Below are positions 1 to 12,200 of a DNA stretch of 64,000 bases, one piece after another. The stretch covers positions 122,623,731 to 122,687,730 of the forward strand of contig NC_134535.1 in NCBI RefSeq assembly GCF_050624435.1, read 5' to 3'. The position numbers and the translations under genes were made by a program. A model generated the notes under the pieces. It ran no database searches, had not been told where the DNA came from, and was given only the letters and a program-made list of their open reading frames with translations. Within the stretch, counting starts at the first letter, position 1, and each line of letters starts with the position of its first letter. Source of the stretch: Tenrec ecaudatus. Lineage: Eukaryota > Chordata > Mammalia > Afrosoricida > Tenrecidae.

Positions 1-279
1 TGTTAAACACTTTATAGACAATTTTGTCTAATTTTGCGTGGTAGGTTGTCTTTTATTTTGTGTAGCAATTTTGATAATTTTGTGTGGTAAGTTGCCTTTT
101 ATTTTGCAAAGCATTACTTGTTAACAAATTCTTATGAAGCTTTTTACTTGTGTGAAAGTATTAGTAGTAAACTAATATGAATATGTTTTAGTTTTATTAT
201 CTGAATACATTATTATATTTACAACAAATATATTTGTAGAACATAATGTAGAATTGCTCCTGTCAGTTTCTGTTTCAAA
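1..279. other. AT-rich, nothing recognised
   Basis: Contains a short internal duplication of TTTTGTGT.GTA.GTTG.CTTTTATTTTG (1-60 and 80-105). No gene or named repeat seen. Confidence 0.5.
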
Positions 280-345
280 CTATGAACCTTGTGGTTTGTA
301 GCCCAACACGTAACCACTACATCACCACAGTTACTTGCACAAAAT
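280..345 (-). mobile_element. AfroSINE head fragment
   Basis: Reverse of the tRNA-like head: CCTTGTGGTTTGTAGCCCAA then CACGTAACCACTACATCACC. Confidence 0.6.
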
Positions 346-369
346 AGCTGTTCACATAAAACAAGGAAT

Positions 370-480
370 GACTTCATGCTTCAAAATCAGGAAAGGTATG
401 TATCAGGGTTGTATACCTGCCAAAGTACTGCTGCAACCTTTTTTGAATGATCCTTCACAAAACCCAAATGAAGGCTGAAC
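370..480 (+). mobile_element. Small RTE-like fragment
   Basis: The stretch TTCAAAATCAGGAAAGGTAT...CAGGGTTGTAT resembles the FKIRKGVCQGC segment of the RTE copies at 44395 and 55320. Only about 50 bp is clear. Confidence 0.45.
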
Positions 481-1545
481 ATGATACTGAGAAAAGAGGA
501 AGTAAAAGGAAATAGAGGAAAGAACTAGGAGGCAAAGGACATTTATGGAGATCTAAATACAAGCATGTAAATATATTTATATATAATGATAGGGAAATAG
601 ATCTATGTACATATATTTTACGTTAAGCATTAGGGCAGCAGACAGACATTGGGCCTCTACTCAAGTGCCACCTCAATGCTAGAACACTTGTCCTACTAAT
701 CCAGCACACTGTGATGCTCACCTTCCCTGACACGATCATTGAAGACAAAATGGATGCATAAGAAAATGTGGTGAAGAAAGTTGATGGTGCCTGGCTATAA
801 AAGATTTAACATCTGGGGTCTTAAAGGCTTGAAGATAAACAAGCGGCTATCTAACTGAGAAGTAACAAAGCCCACATGGAAGAAGCACACCAGCCTGTGT
901 GATCATGAGGTGTCGATGGAATCAGGTATCAGGCAACAAAGACCCAGAATAAAAAATCATATTAATGTGAATGAGGGGGAGTGTGCAGTGGAGACCCAAA
1001 CCCATCTAGACAATTGGACATCCCTTACAGAAGGGTGACAGAGGAGACAAGCCAGTCAAGGTGCAGTATAACGTCAATGAAACATACAACTTTTCTCCAG
1101 TTTTTTAATGCTTCCTCCACACCACTATCGTGAGCCCAATTCTACCTTACAAACCCAGCTAGACCAGAGCATGTACACTGGTACAGGTAAGAGCTGGAAA
1201 CACAGGGAATCCAGAACAGATAAACCCCTCAAGACCAACAATGAGAATACTGATACCAGAAGGAGAAGGGGAAGATTAGGGGGACAATGGGGAAACCAAT
1301 CACAAGGATATACATCCTCTCAGGGGACGGACAAAGGAAAAATGGGTGAATGGAGACAGCAGTCAGAGTAAACAGCAGTCAGAGTAAGACATGAAAAAAA
1401 TATATATATATATAATCAAGGGTTCATGAGGTAGGGAAGGGGGGGCATGAGCTGATATCAAGGCTCAAGTGGAATGAAAATGATGATGGCAACATGGATT
1501 ATGATAAAAGCTGTACAAGCCCCCAATAAAATGAGTTAAATTTTT
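480..1545 (+). mobile_element. L1 3'UTR fragment
   Basis: Contains the L1 3' order seen elsewhere here (GGGTCTTAAAGGCTTGAAGA, AGAAGCACACCAGCCTGTGT) and ends GTACAAGCCCCCAATAAAAT, the usual L1 3' end with AATAAA. The open frame at 1108-1371 is inside it and is not a gene. Confidence 0.75.
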
Positions 1546-2279
1546 AAAAAGTCTTCATGAAAAACTATATAGATTTGATCACAAATCAACAGTTTTAAGG
1601 AGTAAAGCTTATAGGTAAATGCTACTAAAGATTGAACTTTAGCAAACATTTTTATTTTTATCCTTATAATGTCAATCTTTGAGGCATTTTATGGGATCTA
1701 CGATGATTCTTTCTTGCTATGGGGAATCAAAAGGCCATTGTTTCAAGTACATTTATAAACTTGGCTTTCAGAGAATAGAAATAGTTCTTATACCTACAAT
1801 AGTACATAATAGAGCTTAGAAAATTAAATGTAAGAAAGTTATGCGATACACAATCATGATATACATCATTTAATGCCTCTATAAGTAAACTGTACAAGTA
1901 GCTTATGATAATTCCTATAACCGCATCCAGGTGATGGTACTCAGTGAAAATCTTGAATGTCCATGAACATGCTCTGTTTCCGGACTCCAGAGGGCTTGTA
2001 ACCATGGTTCACTGGGGCTGTGACTGTCTTAGTAAGGATTCTGTTTATGACGTTTTTTCTTTCCAATTATGATTTGAGTGAACCTTTAGAGAGTTATCTA
2101 CTCAACAACTAATAATGCTTCATAGTATTTTGTGCATATTGCTTGCTTATATGTTTTCTCTATGCTTATATAATCTTCAATATCAAAGATTTTCTGTTTA
2201 AAGTTGCTAATAGGATTGTATATAACTACTTTGAAATTTTTATTAATTGTAGCACACATTTACTTGGTAAGGGATATTT
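1546..2279. other. No recognised feature; searched for copy C exon 5
   Basis: Exon 5 or 6 of the copy C relic would be expected on this side, but no FYWLGLSY- or YIC-coding stretch was found. The minus-strand open frame at 1727-2005 has no family. Confidence 0.5.
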
Positions 2280-3225
2280 TGTCCTGTTGGCAAATTGACT
2301 ATAAAACCTGCATAATATAATAATCTGTTAATGGTGTTCTGAATTGTTTATATTTAACAAAGTATAACCATCTATGAACTAACTAGTTTCAGGGTAGAGT
2401 CAAAGTGTACAGCTAATTTTGGTGTTATATATTTCTAACTCAAAAAAATGTTGAAAAACAAAATAAAGCATACATCATTTCATCTCTGCATTCCAACTGA
2501 AGTAGTTTGGAATTCTGAGAAGCACAAGAATTCCTACTTTCTGCCCAAGTTTTTGCTTCATTAGAAATGAGAAACGCTCCCACCCCGCCAAAAATTTTTA
2601 ACAAATAAATGAGATGACAGTTGCATCAGTATCCAACCCACTTTTCTGGGCAAGAGTAGAAGTTAGAGTCTAAGAGGAAAATAAAAGGTGATCGATGACA
2701 ATGAACATTAAACTTTTTCAGTGCTATTTACTCATTAAAATCACTTATAACTTATTAACATGTTCTACAAATACTTTTTGAGAATTGACAAATGGGCTTC
2801 AAAAACATTGTGAGAAATTTACATTATATTTTCATCTTTTCACAGGAACTTTCTAAAGCCCTCATGCGTATGTTTCTATCACAGTGTGCTATATCTGGGG
2901 ATATTAATGTGACCAAGTCAGAAATGCCCTTTTCCCTCTCTGAAATCATGCTCTGGAGATAGAAATAGAATTATATCATTTCTAACCACATATGAATGAC
3001 CTTTAATGAAAACTTTGGTAAGTATACAAACTAAGTTCATTATATTAAAACAATCAATAGCAGAACACAGGATAGAGGAAGGTAGAGAAATCTTTTCTTT
3101 TTAAGGAATTGACTCAAAGAAGAACTCAGCAATATAAACAAGATAACTAGATCAAAGAAAGATTTAAATAGGGAAAGACTTTTAGCATATTTCTTGAGTA
3201 GGTAAAAATGTAGTGTGCGTTGGTA
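2280..3225. other. Intronic remnant around KLRD1 copy C
   Basis: Sequence on both sides of the relic exon resembles intron sequence of A (about 12000-12800) and B (about 32640-33280), so a piece of the gene larger than one exon was duplicated. Similarity stops where a SINE and L1 piece begin at about 3225. Confidence 0.55.
2476..2669 (-). pseudogene. KLRD1-like relic exon 4, copy C
   Basis: Similar to exon 4 of copies A and B, starting at an intact acceptor (TCTTAG). It reads SCPEKWVGY and then hits TGA at 2628-2626. A 42-nt insertion (flanked by CTCATT repeats) lies after CNCHLI, followed by recognisable NEAKTWAESRNSCASQNS and a degraded end. Cysteines 58 and 59 of human CD94 are Phe and Tyr. 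The downstream donor is lost, and no other exon of this copy was found. Non-functional. Confidence 0.85.
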
Positions 3226-3445
3226 GCTTCCTGGCAGCTCAGTGGTTAAACACTCAGCTCCTAACGCAAACATCAGAAGTTCAGAGGTTTGAATACATCA
3301 GCTAGTCCAGGAGAGCTTGGTGTGGCGGTCTGCTTCCCAAAAGACGGCAGCCTTGTAAACCCGGTGAGACAATTCTGCTCTGCCCTAGAGGGCACCTAGG
3401 AATAGGAATCAATGCATGGACTCCTGAAGAGACTGTTGAAGGTAT
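3225..3445 (+). mobile_element. AfroSINE-type SINE
   Basis: Head GGCAGCTCAGTGGTTAAACA and the GCTCCTAACGCAAACATCAG box; tail GGAATAGGAATCAATGCATG. Adjoins the copy C remnant. Confidence 0.65.
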
Positions 3446-4205
3446 AAGTGCTATATACAAAGTATGGTGAAGAAAACACACTGTGCCCAGCTGTAAGAAG
3501 GAATAGTATCTGGTGTCTTGAAATTTGTTGGTTTGTTTGTTTGTTTGTTTGTTTGTTTTCAAATAAGCATCCAGGAGCAGCACACCAGCCTGTGTGATCC
3601 AAGGATTGTCAATAATAAAATCCAAATCCAAAGGAGAGAATACTACGAGAGTTAAAATGGTGAACACCTGGTTTGCAGAATGCAAGTTCAAAATCTATTT
3701 GCAGGGTCCATACATGGATTAAGCCTCTAGCAAATTCCCTCTGACATCAGAGAGGCATGTGACTAGCTTTACTCTCATGCAGAGTGCATTGGAAGGCGAG
3801 TTACAGACGACACAATTAGGTTACAATTTAACACCTTATCATTGGATCTCGCTTTCGATCCATTTCATATTTTTCTAGATTTTAATATTTTCTGCTTTCT
3901 TATAGATTAAGTTTTTTCATTTTATTTCATTGGTGTTGTTTTGGCATGTTTTTCTTTACTGAAATCCAAGACAGGCAAATCGAGAGAGAGCATAATTGGA
4001 GTAATGGTTTCTTGGGTGTATGGCAGGGAAATTGGGGGTGTGTGGAATGGGGAGCTAATAACAATCAGTAGAAGAAAGAAGAAAATATTCTATAATTGAT
4101 TATGGTAATGATTGGACAACTCCTTTTAATATGATTCAGCTATTGAATTATATGCAATGTTAATTGTATGTCAAGCAAACCGTTAAAATGTGTTTTTAAA
4201 GAAAC
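3445..4205 (+). mobile_element. L1 3'UTR fragment
   Basis: Same order as 43265-44085 (TGGTGTCTTGAAATT, CAGCACACCAGCCTGTGTGA, ACACCTTATCATTGGATCTC). Holds a (GTTT)n run at 3529-3560. Confidence 0.7.
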
Positions 4206-4635
4206 AATGGCTCTTTAGAGATGGCTGATTGAAAAAAAAGAAATGCATAACAATTGTATTTTTAATCCTGGCTATTAGAAAGAAAATCCACTAATATGAG
4301 GTAAAAGTAACAAGCATAGTCGCAGAAGAGGGAAAGAAAAGACAACGGGAAGCTTCGAGAGAGAATGTAAGGCGCACCAAGACGAAGGCTCCCTACTTTG
4401 AGAAGGGCACACTGGGTGGTTTCAGGTCAAGCACACTGGGGGCTACAAAGAGGCTTCCATAAAGTTTCGTCCCTTGAAGCCAGTGCTCTTCTTCAATGTC
4501 CCGAGTCACTCTTGGAATTGAGTGAATGCTGGGGAGATCTTACCTATTATTTTTATCAGTACCTGGAGATAATTTCTTTAGAAATCAGCTAATGTGAATC
4601 TTAGTTAATACTACCAATACAAGCCTTTGTTACTC

Positions 4636-5150
4636 TGGGTAGACTAGAGAAACAAATCCATGGACACACATATGTGTATAAGGAAGAGCTTTATATACAA
4701 GAGCAATTGAATATTAAGAAAACATCCCAACCCAGTCCAGACCAAGGCCATAAGTCTGATATTAGCCCATATTTCTGATACCAATCTATAAAGTCCTCTT
4801 CAGACTCACAAAACACATGCAATGAAGCCAAATGCAGGACAATTACCAGCATCAGCAGCCAGTGGGTAGAAAGTCTTTGGGTCCAGTGGCATTGTAAGCA
4901 CCTCAGTGCTGGCAGGGATCTCTCTGTGGCATCTCTGGCTTCAGAGGTCTAGTTGCATCCATGTGGCTTGTCAGCTGCCATGTCTTCCAGGCAGTGGCAG
5001 AGAGAGAAGTGTCTCCCGCCTGGATTTCCTAGAACTCTCAGGAGAAAGCCATGCCCACACAGAGACCTCATTGGCTATGATCTGATTGACAAGCTAGGCT
5101 CCAGCCCTAAACTCTTAATCCTCAAATTGACAAATGATTTTATAACTACC
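4636..5150 (-). mobile_element. TG...CA repeat family, member 1
   Basis: About 0.5 kb, reverse. Its minus strand ends GGTTGGGATGTTTTCTTAAT, TTTGTTTCTCTAGTCTACCC and AGAGTAACA, matching 7940-8440 and 46978-47432. No coding capacity; LTR-like or non-autonomous, family not named. Confidence 0.6.
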
Positions 5151-5189
5151 ACAAAGCCTGTCCTTGACATTATTCAAATTCTTTTTAAA

Positions 5190-5320
5190 AAATCATTTTA
5201 CTTGGGGCTCATACAACTTTTATCACAATCAATAAATCCATCCATTGTGTCAGGCACATTTGTACATTTGTTGCCACCATCATTCTCCAAAACTCTTAAC
5301 AGCTATCAGCAAACACAAAC
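5190..5320 (-). mobile_element. L1 3' tip fragment
   Basis: TTACTTGGGGCTCATACAAC, TTTTATCACAATC and CACATTTGTACATTTGTTGC are the reverse of the L1 3' end. Confidence 0.6.
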
Positions 5321-5399
5321 TATCCTCTAGTTCTTTAATATATTGTCCCCTTATTATTATTATGGTCTTTGTTTTACCTCATTAATTTTGTTAGACCTG

Positions 5400-5775
5400 A
5401 ATATGTTCATTTGTATATTTAAGAGCACTCAATGCATGAAAGCCAAGCTAGATAACCCTTGAGAAACAGTAATGGGGCTAATGATTCCCTGAGGGTACAG
5501 GAAGAGAGGGGAGGAAAGTGGAGAAGGGGAAACTGATAGCAATGATGACTGTATAACCCCACGTAAGAGGAATGAATAACAAAATTGCAGGTGAACAGAC
5601 ACATGGGATGGTGTAAGATAATAATAATATATAACAATAAAGGTTCCTGAGGGATGGGGTAAAGGGAGTCGATATCAAACAGTTTGAGAAGAAAGAAAAT
5701 GTATTGAAACTGATGATGGTAGCATTTATCATTTATGATTGTTTATCTGTACGAGCTCCCAATAAAATGATAGAC
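5400..5775 (+). mobile_element. L1 3' end fragment
   Basis: Ends TGTACGAGCTCCCAATAAAA, the L1 terminus. The overlapping open frames on the other strand are shadows. Confidence 0.7.
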
Positions 5776-6224
5776 AAAAAGCATAGGTTTGGGGATGCTT
5801 GGGATAAGTTGATCTCCTGGGGAAGACTCAGACATGTAATTATGTAAATGGAATAAAATATATGTGTGACTCAAAACAAGGTCAACAAGAAGGCATCATT
5901 GAACACCAGTTTGCAGAGGAAACGAGTATTTCTGAAGATTGATTTGGCTAAGCAAAAGAAATGTGCGCTCCCTCCTAGGCAGCAGGTGTAATCTCCTCCT
6001 TACTCAGTAAACAGGAGGCTGATGCAGAGAGAAGGCAGAATGAGTGTAACCCACCCTTGGAGAGGGCGGGGGAAGAGAAGTGGGACAGGGAATTGTTGGT
6101 TTGTGCAATCCATCCTTCTCCACTCCAGAGTTTTAAAACAAATGTGTGTTCTGCTTACAGTTTGAAAAAGTAAAGAAACAAAATTTAGATCTCCCCTGTA
6201 CATAACTCAGCTTAGCTTGGGTAT

Positions 6225-6400
6225 ATAAGTTTTTTTTAAGCATTTTATTAGGAGCTCATACAACTCTTATCACAATCCATGCAAATACATACATCAATTG
6301 TATAAAGCATATCTGTACATTCTTTGCCCTAATCATTTTCTTTCTTTTCTTTTTTTACATTTTATTAGGGGCTCATACAATTCTTATCTCAATCCACACA
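6225..6400 (-). mobile_element. Two L1 3' tip fragments
   Basis: TTTATTAGGAGCTCATACAA and again TTTATTAGGGGCTCATACAA, both the reverse L1 tip, about 120 bp apart. Confidence 0.6.
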
Positions 6401-6894
6401 TAGGGTATATAAGTTTTTAAAGATTATGCTTCTCTATCTGCATCTCATACCAAATTTCAGCAAACTCTTCATCTTACTCAAGAGTGAAGCATGCTCTGGT
6501 TAAATAGTCACATTGCATTTACAGCTTGAGGAGCGCATGCAGGAAGTTGTGTTATTGTTATCTCCTGTAGTGATATTTTGTGTGAGGAAACAAAATATGT
6601 ATCAATTTTATTATGAAATATAAAATTTGCCTCCCTATGAGTCAGAGCGGACTCTATGGTAGTAGACATATCTTTCTGGCTCTGTGCACAGTAAAATCCA
6701 ATTTAGGTTCTTAATTATTATTGCTTAATGGAAAAATGAACCTGGAAATGAGATAGAGCTGTAAGCCCCAAATTTTTAAAGATAAGAATGCAATAGTTAT
6801 AGAAGAGAAGCTGTCTTTGATGACTGGTAAGGCACAAGGATCCCGAGCCTGAAACATCACTGCGACCGGACCCCTGCTCTCAGAAACTCAAAGT

Positions 6895-7070
6895 AAACCA
6901 AAAACCAAACTGCCAACTCACAGTGCACTCCCTGTGGGTTTCTGAGACTAGCTATTTAGGGGAGTAGAAAGCCCAGTCTTTCTTCCATGAGCATCTGATG
7001 GTTCCAAACTGCTCACCATGTGGGTTACAGCCCAGTGCACAACCTCTATACCACTGGGGCTCCAAGATTC
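6895..7070 (-). mobile_element. AfroSINE-type SINE
   Basis: Reverse copy: CTGCCAACTCACAGTGCACT to GTGGGTTACAGCCCAGTGCA and CACTGGGGCTCC. Confidence 0.75.
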
Positions 7071-7300
7071 TTCAATATCCTCCCTCTGCCCACCCCACCC
7101 TGGGATGGGGACCGTGCTCTCTGATAGATGTGATGGTGATTGTACAATTTCCCTTGATATGCTAGAATGATTGAACTACTCAGCTGTATGCTATGTAAAT
7201 TATATGCTAAGAAAACTCTTGGAAAAAGTAAAAAAAATAAAACTCTGACAGACTTAGTGAAAGAGCTACAGCTGAAAGAGGTGCTGGCTATGAAATATGC

Positions 7301-7361
<61 letters not shown>

Positions 7362-7362
7362 T
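7301..7362 (+). repeat. (AGAT)n microsatellite
   Basis: About 15 uninterrupted AGAT units. Confidence 0.97.
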
Positions 7363-7582
7363 AGATACATAGTTATATACGCTATGCCCTCATAAAAGGG
7401 AATCATGCAGCATTTGGCATATGGCTAGCAGGGAAATCTTTTTGATTGATCAGATAATAAGATCTTCAACACATGTACAAATGATGATTTCCCTAATGGA
7501 TAAACATAATGCAATAAAGGTCTGTGGGATATAGCATGGTGAATTCATGTGACCAGGTTAGAATTCTCTTTCTCTTAAGGAG

Positions 7583-7793
7583 AAAGAGTCCTGGTGGTGG
7601 AGTGGTTATGTATTGGGCTACTAACTGCAAGGTTAGCAGTTTGAAACCACCAGCCTTTCTGCGAGGGTATGAATGAAGAGTTCTACTCTGTAAAGAATTC
7701 GTCTTGGAAACTCACAGGGACAGTTCTACTCTGTCCTATAGGTTGCTCTGAGTCAGCATTGACTCGATGGCAGTGAGTTTAGTTTTTGGGTTC
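7583..7793 (+). mobile_element. AfroSINE-type SINE, well preserved
   Basis: Head AGTCCTGGTGGTGGAGTGGT, box GTTAGCAGTTTGAAACCACC, tail GCATTGACTCGATGGCAGTG. The best example of the family in the window. Confidence 0.85.
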
Positions 7794-7939
7794 TCTACTT
7801 ACAAAATGTGTTGAAGTCCATCGTACGAGACTTTATATTTCAATGTAATGGCCAAAGCTCTGTTATTCTTCAGACCTCGGGAACATTGACGAAGAACAGA
7901 TAAATGTGTTCTCCTCTTAGTGATATTTATATGGATGCT

Positions 7940-8440
7940 GAGTTAGTTTATTGTGCCAACCTGGCCAATAAACACATGTGGGATTAATTGAAGGGCAGAG
8001 GGATAAATGGCTCAATGAGCCTCAGGTCTCTTGCTTTCTGATGGTTGCACCAAGGTGCAGCTGCCTTAACCAGTTCCCTGCTTCAGCTGGCAAGGCTCAC
8101 TTCCTGCAAGACATCCCTGAGGAGAAGCCACATGGACCTACCCCGATGCAGCCCTGGGTGCTGGAGCTCCCGTGTGGAGACCCCTGCCAGCACTGAGATG
8201 TTTATACATTAACTGACTTGGCTTTCCTCCTGCATTCGGCATCATGGTGTGTGTTTTGTGAGATGGAGGAGGATTTTGTGGATTGGGGTCAGACATATGG
8301 GTTAATGGGTTAATGTTAGACTTTTGGGCTTGGGCAGCACTGGGTTGGGATGTTTTCTTGATGTACACTTACCCTTTACAGAAAACTCTCTCCTATGCAT
8401 GCGTTTCTGTGGATTTGTTTCTCTAAAGCAACAAGAGTAA
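7940..8440 (+). mobile_element. TG...CA repeat family, member 2
   Basis: Starts TGAGTTAGTTTATTGTGCCA and ends near AGAGTAACACA. Shares GGGCAGAGGGATAAATGGCT and TGGGTTGGGATGTTTTCTTG with member 4. Confidence 0.68.
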
Positions 8441-8604
8441 CACAGTTACCAACTATGAAACTTTTGTCTCTAAATTTATATTTCCATAGGTGAATAGAGA
8501 AAGAGAGCTGGAAAAGAGCATTAACCTTTTCCCCTTTATGTTTAGGACAATAAGATAAGGATGAAAATTCCCAGTATAATATATCATACAGACATTGGCC
8601 TAAG

Positions 8605-8780
8605 GATCCCTGGGAGGCATACAACTGCAAACCACAAGGTTGAGGTTTCAAATCTTCCACTCGCTCTGAAAGAGAAAGGGAAAGTTGATTGTTATCATAA
8701 CATGTACAATTTCCGAAACCCTCCCCGGGCTTCATGCGAGTCAGAAGTCACTTGACAGCAGTGGGTTTTGTTTTGGTTGG
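8605..8780 (+). mobile_element. Old SINE behind KLRD1 copy A, shared with copy B
   Basis: ATCCCTGGGAGGCATACAAC head and TCACTTGACAGCAGTGGGTT tail. The matching element in block B lies at about 28310-28435, so it predates the duplication. Confidence 0.65.
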
Positions 8781-8912
8781 ACAGAGTTTGGATGGGCATA
8801 TTATAACTATGAAACGTTTAAATGAAGCTCATGCATCTATTATTTGGTGTTAAGTCAAATTTAATTTTCAACAGAGAAAGTATACAAGAATATGTGCACA
8901 AACTACATTAAA

Positions 8913-8918
8913 TTTAAT
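8913..8918 (-). terminator. Possible poly(A) signal of KLRD1 copy A
   Basis: Minus-strand ATTAAA about 235 nt after the copy A stop. The same hexamer is conserved at 28559-28564 behind copy B. The region is AT-rich, so this could be chance. Confidence 0.35.
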
Positions 8919-9152
8919 ATAAAACATATTCAATAAAATTCAAATATAAAATTATTAACATTGATGGTTTGAATTTCAGTTGTAGGCACAGAAATATCAT
9001 TAATTTTAAAACCTAAGGTTTCAAGGATATGGAAATTACAGGATGACACAATTTCCAACATTTTACAATAGCTAGTTAGTAATGATATGGCATAAAGGTA
9101 CATTCTTAGGAATCTTGGGGTAATAGGACGGCAAGGACCCACACCCTATGAC

Positions 9153-9282
9153 TCAAGAAAACTTAGATGACTGTTGTTGACAGATATAATGGTTTTTATT
9201 TCCACAGGGCTCAGTCAGAGTCGTTCCTACTGGATCGTACAAAATGCATTTGTCTGGAATTAAACCTTGAGAAGATGAAAAT
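9153..9282 (-). CDS. KLRD1: KLRD1 copy A exon 6, last lectin exon and stop
   Basis: 130 nt from the acceptor CGTTACAG to TGA (9155-9153). It encodes FSSSQGLIPDKCILYDPVG, TEPCGNKNHYICQQQ and a short tail SSKFS, about three residues longer than human. The three C-terminal cysteines (human 152, 166, 174) are kept. Confidence 0.88.
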
Positions 9283-12200
9283 CTGTAACGAAGAAGAAAA
9301 GGGTGACATGTTAGCAAATAAAATGAGACTTTGAAGGAATACCGTCTTAATTAACATTTTAATGTATTTAAACAATACCTTAGCATATGGATACACTCAT
9401 TATATTTTCCAAAACAATCACAATTCTCATGATTTCAGAGTGTTGTGAAAAGAAAGCTGAGTTACTTCCTCAATAAGAGATACAGTGAGTCCAGAAATTT
9501 TATTGGTTTGTTTGTATTTGTTTATGCTCTGGTCTTTAATAGTCACAATGTTTCATTTCTATTTTCTTCAAAGATTTATTGGCTGATCTAGTCTAGCCAT
9601 AAAATTCAAAGCATATAATTTCTTATTGAATAATGGCACAAATTCTATGTTTATAATGAAAGTTAAAATACATTTATATAGATGATAATTCCAGAATATT
9701 TTAAACATGAGAGGAAGTTAAGAATGTTGGGATACCCCAAATTTAAAAAAAAGGATATAACATTTTTTGTGGCCATTTCAGTATGTGAGTGTATTTATAT
9801 GCATGCGCACAGCATGTGTCTCTATAAAAGCAATTTATATGTCCAAAAACCAAACTTGTTGCCTTCAAAAGTCAGTGCCCACTCACGGCCACCCTACAGG
9901 ACAGGGAAGAACTGCCCCTGTATGTATTAAATGCAGTAGAAAGCCCTGTCTTTCTCCAGCGAAGTGGTTAGTGGTTTCCAACTGCTGCCCTTGCAGATCA
10001 TGGTCTATGGTAGATAGATGCTTTTATGTCAGCCAGACACTCCTGGCTATGGGTGGAGCCAAGCCTGTCAATCAGGTGACAGCCTGATGCTGTGTCCTTG
10101 GAGGTGTGTCCTTATAAGCAGGGATCCTGGGTTCCACCCTTTCTGACTCTCCCTCATCACTGTCCTGCTTGCTGACCACCCTGATTGTTGCTAGAGCCCG
10201 TGATGTTTCCACCAACCCTTGATACCACACTACACTACACCCACATGCTGCTGATCTACCTGCATTCTGCATCAGTGCATGTGGCTGCATGAGTCTGAAG
10301 AGGGACTTATAGATCTGTAATGGATTTATAGACTTGAGTTCAACTGGGCTGGGATGCTTTCTTCATATATAATTACTTCTCTGCATAAACCTTTTTCTTA
10401 TATGTGTATGAGTATCATTAGACTTGTTTCTCTGGTCAACCCGGCCTAACACATAACCACTATGCCACCAGGGCTCCAACAAAGGTGCACTGTCTAGGAT
10501 CTGAAACCACAGAAAAGGTGTTAGGTGCAGCAGAAGACAATTTCAGCTCCACTCAGAACATACAAATCCGTGCTCAAATCACATGAATGTTGATATCTTT
10601 ATGTCCATAAAATAACTTGTATTACACACACACACACACACACACATACAAAGGGCCATCCCCACGCCCCACCAATGGAAAAAGTTCCGCTGGGTGAAGC
10701 TTCCTTAATAAGAATTTTCCCAGCTAGGTGAACATCGAACAACTTGCAGATCTGTCAAATGTATTCAGTGTAATGGCGAGTACTTTGAAGGTGAGAAGGT
10801 TGTTTTGTAAAAAAATTTAAATACACAGCTTTGAAGGAAACCTTCCAGTTTTTTTAGTATCCCTCATATACACACACACATTATATACACACATATACCG
10901 TATTTACCACACATAAATAACATATTATATATAGAGCGATGTGTATGTTTAAGTGTATACGTGTGTTATATTTATAAATACTAAAACTTATTTACCATAT
11001 ATACACACACAAATACCATCTGTTATTTACCACATATATAAATGGTGTGTTATGTATATATTGGCTATATTACGGTATCTATATCTATATATGCTCTAAG
11101 TTATTTACTATATTTTTCATAAGTTACTTTATGGACATGAAAATATCAACAAATTTGCATGTTTTGAATTGAACTAAAATTTTATTCTGTTGCCCCTAAA
11201 ATGCCCTTTCTGTGATCTCAGACCCTAGACTGCATCCCTTGGTTGTAGTCTCCTAGGAGACACCTGCACTGATGACATCCAAGGAAAGTCTCACAAGGAA
11301 CAGAAAAGTTACCTTTTAGAAACTTACAGATTCTGATTGAAAGCCGAGCCATCCTCCCACAACCAGATGCCATGCGTTTCATTATAAGAAAGCCCAAGCC
11401 AGTAAAAGCGTTGACTGTGTTTCCCAAAACTCTGGTTGGAAACAAAATCCAGCATATCAACCTAATTTTAATCGACTCTGGGATTAATGCTTATCAGATT
11501 CAATCTATCAGCCATGCAAATCAAAATCCTCCCAGTTCTAATGTAGGAGGCACAGTTAGGATTCAGATGTCTCATATATTTATACACAAAACATATCACA
11601 AAATCTCAGTTGACTATGCAGTGAAACATATTATAAATAGGAGCCGCTGTTCTTAAGCAATTTCTTCACAAGAACCATCATTAAAACTTTATCTCTAATC
11701 AATAGTATCTTAAGGGATAAACCCCATAGATATAAAACTACTAAATTCATATTCAGGACAGGTTCTGTATACAGAAGATAATTTTAAAATTTATTAAGTG
11801 GATAATTTTTGTTAATATCCTTTATAATAATTTCACAATTTATCCCAAAGAAATAGGAAAAGCAGCATAATTACAAAATAAATTATAAATTCAATGAAAA
11901 AGTGAAATACAGTTCTTTAGTTGATTACTTGAGTAACATTTTTAAGAATCTTAGCACTTCTTCCTTGACTTCCTACAGAAGTGTTTCTTGCACTCTATGT
12001 AACAATTTGATTTTCACTCTCATATAAATCTTTGAGGAAATTTATGTATATTATAAAATTATTTAATTCAAGATATAGAAAGTTAATTAATCCTTTGTCA
12101 AATATAAACACCCACAACCTAATGAAAAACTTGAGTCAAAGTACTCAGCTTATTTAATGATATAATTTTTCAGACTGAGTAAAATGCTGAAAGGAAAATA

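Noticed and set aside
1-2300. Exons 5 and 6 for KLRD1 copy C
   Set aside because: No stretch coding for the FYW.GLSY or YIC motifs was found on the minus strand.
7301-7362. CRISPR-like or regulatory tandem array
   Set aside because: It is a plain AGAT microsatellite.
7580-7660. tRNA gene
   Set aside because: The tRNA-like box sequence is the head of an AfroSINE, not a full tRNA.
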